This document shows positions 57,910 to 64,000 of a stretch of DNA of 64,000 nucleotides, piece after piece (position 1 is the first letter of the stretch; every line of letters begins with the position of its first letter). The notes under the pieces are model-generated. The model made no database searches. It saw only the letters and a program-made list of their open reading frames with translations, and was not told where the DNA came from. The stretch covers positions 868,001-932,000 of the forward strand of contig JAHNUO010000001.1 of assembly GCA_019787685.1 (NCBI GenBank), given 5' to 3'. A program made the translations under genes and the position numbers. Source of the DNA: Chiua virens. Taxonomy: Eukaryota > Basidiomycota > Agaricomycetes > Boletales > Boletaceae.

Positions 57910-58938
57910 ATCAACTCAGAGTTGGGTGGACTCATCAGACGTGAGGAATTATGAAGTCGAACTCTATGTCGGATCTGAGTATGTAAATATGAAAATGGGA
58001 TACTCACATCGGTGATTGACGGACTTGCGGATTCGAGCGGAGGTGCATAATCGTCAACGTGTGGACTACAGTGTGAATAGCGACCAAAAATTCAACCCGA
58101 CACGAAGTAATGATTTCTTCTGCGAGAGTGCGGATCTAGGATCATCGTTGAAACGTTCAAAAACCAAATTGCCAACCTAAATTCGGTCCCTTGCAATAAT
58201 TTGAGACGCTTACTTGGCATGAAGCTTTGAAGTGCAGAGTCCCATATTCAAACTCTGCATTGAGGCCGTTGTCTGTGGGATGTTTCTTTCGTTCCACGAG
58301 TCAGATACAATCACGTTGTGAAGTCATTCTCCGGCTGTAGCAGCGTTATCTTTCCAGTTGAGAGCGGAGGGTGCTCAAAGGCGTACAAAGGCGTAGACGA
58401 ACAATGTATGCATGGTTGGCTGGAAATTGGCTGAATGGGACTCAAGTTGGTGAGTGGTCTCCAAACTCTCACGCGTCAACAAACAGCATAGCCCCTCTTG
58501 CGCGTCACTTCCTTGAAGAGTCCCCTTTTCCTATGTATACATCACAGCGAGAACGTGTTCGAGAACCACATAACTTACTTATGAAGAAATAGGTGACACC
58601 ATAAACATTCAGCTTGTATAGTTCCGTGTCCACCATCCCGTGCTCATCTGTAAGGTTTACGTTTCCTCTGACAAAACATAGTGCACTGGCGGCTGATCGC
58701 TACTGTGAAACTCTTTGACACTGGGATTTCAGTGATGCCCGATTCAACATCGATCCACGGGCGTCGTAGCCAGTGCACGTGGTGACCGTCTCATTCAGAT
58801 CAAAATCACGACTGGTCGAAACCTCAATCTCTGGCACATATATAAAATAACCAGTCCAACAAGCTTCGTCCCCAGTTCTTCTGCCTCTGCCTCCCGCATA
58901 CCTGCTCTCACGCTTATCCATATCTTCTTGGGTTTTCA
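57910..58938. other. Intergenic region without a supported gene
   Basis: Contains a TATATAAAA box at about 58838-58846, roughly 95 bases before the first ATG of the following gene, followed by a C/T-rich stretch. No other element recognised. Confidence 0.45.
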
Positions 58939-61403
58939 ATGACTATCTCTCACTGTGTCGCTATGCCCTCCCGCACCTCGGCCTTTACGTCTCCCACGTC
59001 CCGCCCTGCTGGTTCTGATCCCGTCCCGGCTGCTATCTCCCCGAGCCTCAACACCGGCTTCGCGACCCCGGACGACATATGCGACACCTCCTTCCCCCTT
59101 GTGTCGTCACTGCCCCCAACCATGCAGACAAGAACGCGTCACCAGTGGCAGCCGCATTGACCTGGTTTTACCAGCTTCTCAACCTTCTCGTCGTTTTTTG
59201 GGTTGCAGTCTTGGCGGCGGAGGTCAAGTTGCTCAAGGATCGCATCGCTATGGTTGAACGCATCCCACCACCCGTCCACGATCAGGAGGCAGAAGTACTC
59301 ACGCAACGGCTGCACCAACTGTGCGAACGCATAGCGTCCCAAGAAGCGCAAATTGCAAGTCTCGCTACGGCGCACAAGAAGGCACTCGAGGAACTCAACA
59401 ACAAGATTGACGAGCAGAAGAAAGCATACGATACTGCCTTTGGAAACATTGGTGTGTCCTTCAACAGCTTCCGGAGGTCACTGGAATGTTAACGGGCGAC
59501 AGCCATTGGCTTCGAGGTTGACACTACGCGGGATCCTGCTCGCCCACAGTCAGAACTCGCGAGCCCAGATAGTGAGCTTAACATGGCCAAGATGACCGTC
59601 CCAGTGCCCCGGGACGCCTCTTCTTCCATCCGGGTTACGAAGGAGGCTCCGAACGTGCAGAACTCGACGAGAGTCCCCCAGCTGACCAACAAAGATTCGA
59701 ATTTGGCGACAGGTAGTCAGTGTTGGGCTCGGATCTTCTTTCACCGTTGTCACAGATTACTTACCCGTGCTGCAGTTCCTTCGGCAGCTTCAAATTCGAC
59801 ACAATACAGTACCAACTTGAAAGTGCCAAACAATAGTACGTGTTGCATTTTTTCTGATCATTGTCTTCTCCAATCTGAGCGATATCTTGTTGGCCGATTT
59901 CAAGACACGATGCCGAGGAAAGCGAAGACGGTCAAGGAGGTTCTTCCCACTCGTGGAAATAATACTCAGGCCTGGAGTTACCAAGGCGGCCGCGAAGGGA
60001 CTTGGCCTTGGTAAGGAGAACACGACGAACGGAAACAAAATGGCGACAGGCCGATACATGCAGAAGGCTCACTCTGGTGCTGGGCAGTTCTCCGTTGTCG
60101 GGAGTAAGACCGCTAGGGCAGGTCCCAAGGGTGTCCAGTCAGGCACTGTACTACCCTCCAAGATCTCTGCAGCCTCGCAGCATCCCAAGTCGATGCTGCC
60201 AGCACCTCGAATATCCCTTGTACCGACTCTTGCTGATCGTGCTACTGCCAGTACGCAAGTCGTCCAGACAAAACAAGCGAAGACTATAAAGGCCGCGCGC
60301 ACCGATGCTTCTCCCGCTGGTAATCGTCCTTCCACGTCTCCAGGTGAGAAATGCGGCACCTATCTTATTCGATTTTTGTTGACGAGTCCTAGTACCGACG
60401 CCTGTTGAACAGGAATCGTCTGTCACACTGCCAACATCGACATCATTAGCGGCACTGGATGCCGCGTTGGCAATGAGGCAGGTACTAGAAGACGACGACC
60501 TCTTCAAAACGCGTTTACCATGCCTTGACTCCACGGGGCATGACATGAGCTTTACATTTGCGGTACCAACCCCAACAAGTGAGTTCACTATCTCTTGTCA
60601 TATTTATGAGAACTCACTGACAATACACTGCGACTGCGAAACAGAAATCGAAATGTCAAATGCTAGTATCCAGACCCTACAAAGGAACGAGGACGTTCTG
60701 GCCCCAGTGAAATCCACAAGTAAGCGATTTCGTGCCTTTACTCAATTACCAGATGCTGACAGGGACTAGAAACAGTAGAGCCTGAGGTTGAGATTTGTGT
60801 CCCGCTAGCCGCATCGTCGTCGCTGGCGGCGCTCGATGCAGTTTTGCAGACGATGGGAAACGAAGAAAACCTCTTGACCTGTACACCAGGTCCACTCTAC
60901 TATCGGACTCGGAAGACGGGGAGTTCGTTGACCCTTCCCAGTTCTATCTGTTTCGCACTGCGCTGACGACGACATCTTAGAGACGAGACCTCCTCTCGTA
61001 ATGGAACAAGTCAACGACACTCGATTCCCCCCGTCGTCGTCGCTGGCGGCGCTTGACGCGGCACTTCAATCAGTGGACGACAATATCTTGACCTGCACAC
61101 CAGGTCCCCTCTACCGTCGGACCCGGAGGACGACTCGGAAGATGGGAGGTTCGTTAATCCTTCCCAGTTATATCAGGGTTGCAAGTGCTGACGATGACAT
61201 CACCAGTCAACGACACCGAATTGCCTGCATCATCGTCGCTGGCGACGCTGAATGGGGCACTTCAATCGGTGGATGGCAACATCTTGACCTGCACGCCAGG
61301 TCCTCACTACCGGGTCATGGATGACAGCTTTCCGACGCGGTCAAAGGCTCCCACTTTTCCGAGTTGGTTTTATCCTCAGCTCGCACTGCGTTCCTCATGC
61401 TGA
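58939..61403 (+). CDS. Unknown membrane/coiled-coil protein with C-terminal repeat units, frame damaged
   Basis: A Ser/Pro/Thr-rich leader from 58939 is followed, in another frame from 59079, by a hydrophobic segment (FYQLLNLLVVFWVAVLAAEV) and a coiled coil (LHQLCERIASQEAQIASLAT, KKALEELNNKIDEQKKAYDT). A TAA at 59490-59492 interrupts the same frame, which continues RATAIGFEVDTTRDPARPQS. After introns come Ala/Ser/Thr-rich exons and four copies of a unit with SLAALDAxLQ and LTCTPGP (near 60445, 60825, 61036 and 61227), the last three about 200 bp apart. Frames between units do not connect cleanly. Function unknown; predicted membrane anchoring and oligomerisation only. Confidence 0.45.
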
Positions 61404-62243
61404 CGGTGATACCCCAGGGGCGAGACTCCCGCTCGAGGAATACGTCAACGTGTCGCCTATGAGCACCTCGACTGTGAAACCCTCGCGAAGGCTCTAACTC
61501 ACGTTACCGGCTGCTTGGGTTAGACTCAACGTACACGACGCGTTGAAGCCATGAACACCGCTTTCCGGCAAGGGGACTTTATGGCTGTAATCTCGTCTTA
61601 AGAATGGGGACGCCAGGATCTTATGTTATCGGTTTACCTCGTGCTTTCCATTTCATACTTGCATTATAATGCCCTTGTCTACTAGTACACTGTAATAGTT
61701 GCATTACTACTATATGGCTACGTCCGCTCTGGACAGTTTTTATTGCGATGGCGTTATGTACATATTGGTTTCTTGTGATGTTAAGGGTGGTGATCCCAAA
61801 CCCCAATGTGTCGGGACTATTTGCAGAAGTTAGAGGAGACAGAAATCGAGGCTGTGAGATGCGGCAAGAGAAGAACGCCGTGATCTCCACAATCGGGTGT
61901 CAAGGTTATCACGTACTGATCATGCATGGGAAGCGATATCGGAAATCTGATGCGTCGAAAATGCGGCGAGAACGGTAGTCCTGTGACCTTGGAAGTTTCA
62001 TTTCAGACTTGAAGGTATGCAACAAACAGCAGCGGAGTGTGATGTGTTCGTATCATTTTATATATACATAATTGTTTGTCTAAAGTTCTATGTAGACTTT
62101 CTCATCTGATACATGTATGTACACGAGTGTATTTGATCCACGATGGCATCTTGACCGTGTTCTCAAATCGGCCCAACTAAACGAGGATGAGAATCTAGCC
62201 AACATGCGAGATAGAACACTTACGGTAGTCGTAAACAAAGCGG
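61404..62243. other. Spacer between the repeat gene and the lipocalin-like gene
   Basis: First 340 bases are shared with the duplicate at 55.1-55.4 kb. The rest is AT-rich and without a supported gene. Confidence 0.4.
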
Positions 62244-62893
62244 GTGTGAATAGGGTCCTCTTTCTTGTCCGCCGTGAAGGTGCTGAGTACCACGTGTCGC
62301 CTTTCCCCATTTACCGTCCCGAAGCCTCCCGTCTGGTTTCAAGTTGGGCAGAGTAGGTGAGCTTGCGCAACCAATAATGCGGGGAAAGCAATCACCTGTA
62401 CCATTCTCCACTGGTGCTTGTTCTTGTCAGGAGAACTCCAGGATTCGGTTACAACGATACCGTTCTCGATGGTGTCCGCAGTCCAATCTTTCTTCAAGAA
62501 CTCGTCTGTGATTTCATCGATAGGAACCTTGCTGGCCTTTCTAACCACATGGCCAAAGATTTTGTCCTCCTCCTCACGTTCAGCCCCGTCCAGAGGACGA
62601 TCCTCACTTGGGACATTGATGCCTCCAGAAACTTTCTTATCGATATGGATGTGCTCGATGCCGGCTTCATCCGTAGTCATTTTCATGGCGAGAGTAACCT
62701 CGAACAAGGTTAAATGCGCGACGGGAGATCCATGACACGCCCTGCAGTTCAAGAACCTCATCGATCTTGTCGCTGAGTTTGTGGTTCTATAATGGAGAGG
62801 GATGAGCGAGGACATAACAAAGGACGCGAGGAAGTTGACCATGAGAAATCTGCCACTCATGGCCTTGCTGGTGACCTCGGACGGTACTGCCAT
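62244..62893 (-). pseudogene. Lipocalin-like fungal protein gene with one frame shift
   Basis: Start at 62893 (MAVPSEVTSKAMSGRFLM), an intron, then NHKLSDKIDEVLELQGVSWI. One base later the frame resumes as VTLAMKMTTDEAGIEHIHID, KVSGGI, DKIFGHVVRKASKVPIDEIT, FLKKDWTADTIENGIV and WRMVQ. A second intron leads to GFGTVNGERRHVVLSTFTAD and IHTRFVYDY, then a further GTAAGT donor. The order matches a small, widespread fungal family that I read as a beta-barrel (lipocalin/FABP-like) ligand binder; that fold is inference. The single shift near 62710 would inactivate it unless it is an assembly error. A more degraded paralogue lies at 48.7-49.1 kb. Confidence 0.6.
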
Positions 62894-63917
62894 GGTGGTA
62901 TGGGAGAGAGATGATGTTGGACAAGTTCGGTTCGAACCAGTCTTAAGTACTCTTTCAAAGAACCGGACGCGAGTTCGGTTCTGAGTTTCATGAACGGTCA
63001 TTCATCGGGATTTAACTGAACGCAGATGCCATGGTTACGTTCATATCATCGCTGATTGACTCACCTGTAAGTTATTGGTCAGTGTAGATGACGTTCAGGA
63101 CGCGTTTAGGCCCGTTCGAACGGCGTGTTAAGACATTGTATGGGGAAGAGAAGGATAATATTTTACGTAGCGGCCATCTTTGTATTCGACTGCTCAAGCT
63201 GCTCAGGGCAAGAGTGAGAAGACAACGATCGTATCATTCTCACACAGCCTGGCACCTAAAGCAGTGTTCAAGTCGTGACCCAACGAGACTTTGAATGAAA
63301 TTCTGCTCGCCGTTGACAACGGCTAGAATCTGATCTTGTTACTTCTTTTTCCACGTTATTAATACTTCTAGCTTTCTCGCTCTATTTCTCGGATCAGTGA
63401 CCCGCCAGTCAGGATGTAGTTTCTGTTGACTGTTACTTACCACCCAAGTCATGGCGATGCAGCCGATGCTAATCACGAGTCGCGCGGGTCTGGCGATAGA
63501 TGCAACGGTCCAGCGCCTCCAATAGCTTCTCCCAGTGTCAATAAGCCAGACTTTACCCCAAGCGTCGAGTATTCAGAGTGCTGGACAGCGGGCTTTGGCC
63601 TGAGCAATTGCGAGAACACAGCGCCGTGGCCCGTGGAGTTGTACTCGATGCACTTTGGCACCCGCTGTTCGCACTCCTTTTTGTGATGACTTCGCGCCCC
63701 AAGGCCTCACAAGACGATGTAGTAGAGGATGATCAAGTTGAACATTTCAGTGCGATATTGAAAAGAGTGGGTGTCACTCAGTCGGAGGTTCCCGAGTCTT
63801 GCCAGTGAGTGCACGCTCATCAGTTCAACTTGAAGTTCGGGACTGAGTGCTGAAAATTTGCACCGAGCACTTTTCCCCTTCAAGTTCTCCATTCAAGTTC
63901 GAGTTAACAATCTGATC
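62894..63917. other. Intergenic region before the last gene
   Basis: The first 200 bases resemble the region upstream of the 49.1-kb paralogue (GACGCGTT block at about 63098 and 49237). Beyond that only chance frames (for example 63426-63686) are present. Confidence 0.4.
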
Positions 63918-64000
63918 ATGTCCAGCGATCCCGGCGAATCCGAGGCTTCCGTCTACACCGAACCCTTGCAAGTGTGCAGCCGCAGCTCCTGTTGCGGCTC
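63918..64000 (+). CDS. Possible start of a gene, 3' truncated by the window
   Basis: An ATG at 63918 opens MSSDPGESEASVYTEPLQ and stays open to the window end (27 codons). It is acidic and Ser-rich, with no recognisable domain. Could be chance. Confidence 0.3.
   Translation, partial: MSSDPGESEASVYTEPLQVCSRSSCCG

Noticed and set aside
1..64000. CRISPR array, prophage or bacterial operon features
   Set aside because: Spliceosomal introns and eukaryotic gene families throughout; no regularly spaced short direct repeats were seen.

Overview
The window looks like nuclear DNA of a basidiomycete, most probably an Agaricomycete. Genes are split by many short introns (about 48-65 nt, donors mostly GTRNGT). 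The housekeeping proteins are fungal (striatin, class II cAMP phosphodiesterase, Ede1, a Ubc11/UBE2C-type E2, Pin4, Nuc1). The mobile DNA includes a Plavaka-type transposase, a DUF6532 gene, a PIF/Harbinger element and a Ty3 chromovirus, a combination typical of Agaricomycetes. Genus cannot be fixed from the sequence alone.

1-15.6 kb is a compact, largely intact core block: striatin C-terminal half (+), PDE1 (-), EDE1 (-), a secreted two-module CBM19-like protein (-), a UBE2C-type E2 (+), a Pin4-like RRM/R3H protein (+) and Nuc1/EndoG (-). Spliced reading frames could be closed exactly for striatin, the E2, Pin4 and the CBM19 gene. The E2 and Pin4 genes need GC-AG introns. The PDE1 C-terminus shows one clear single-base frame change.

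16-22.3 kb holds two divergent genes, a WD40/coiled-coil protein (-) and a BRCT protein of Rtt107/Brc1 type (+). Both need several one-base frame corrections, so they are decaying or badly assembled.

22.6-43.7 kb is a transposon nest. A DUF6532 gene (-) was split by a 6.7-kb Ty3 chromovirus (LTRs differ by one base in 432; CCATC target duplication). Beside it lies a divergent Plavaka transposase (+). Further right is a PIF/Harbinger element with about 58-bp TIRs, a TTA duplication, a DDE transposase and a Myb-like partner; it was itself interrupted by a solo LTR. Two other solo LTRs lie at 22.8 and 33.2 kb. Five nonsense codons in these elements all look like CGA to TGA changes, pointing to CpG deamination.

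43.8-64 kb is an accessory region: an MFS permease of Dal5 type, unknown genes, a P-loop NTPase, a cytochrome P450 with frame breaks, a repeat-containing coiled-coil protein, and paired duplicated, partly degraded genes (a lipocalin-like family at 48.7-49.1 and 62.2-62.9 kb; a repeat gene at 54.4-55.4 and 60.5-61.7 kb). A new gene may start at 63,918.

The core genes serve signalling (STRIPAK, cAMP), endocytosis, mitotic ubiquitination, post-transcriptional control and mitochondrial DNA turnover. They do not form a pathway. No defence-like or metabolic cluster could be supported.
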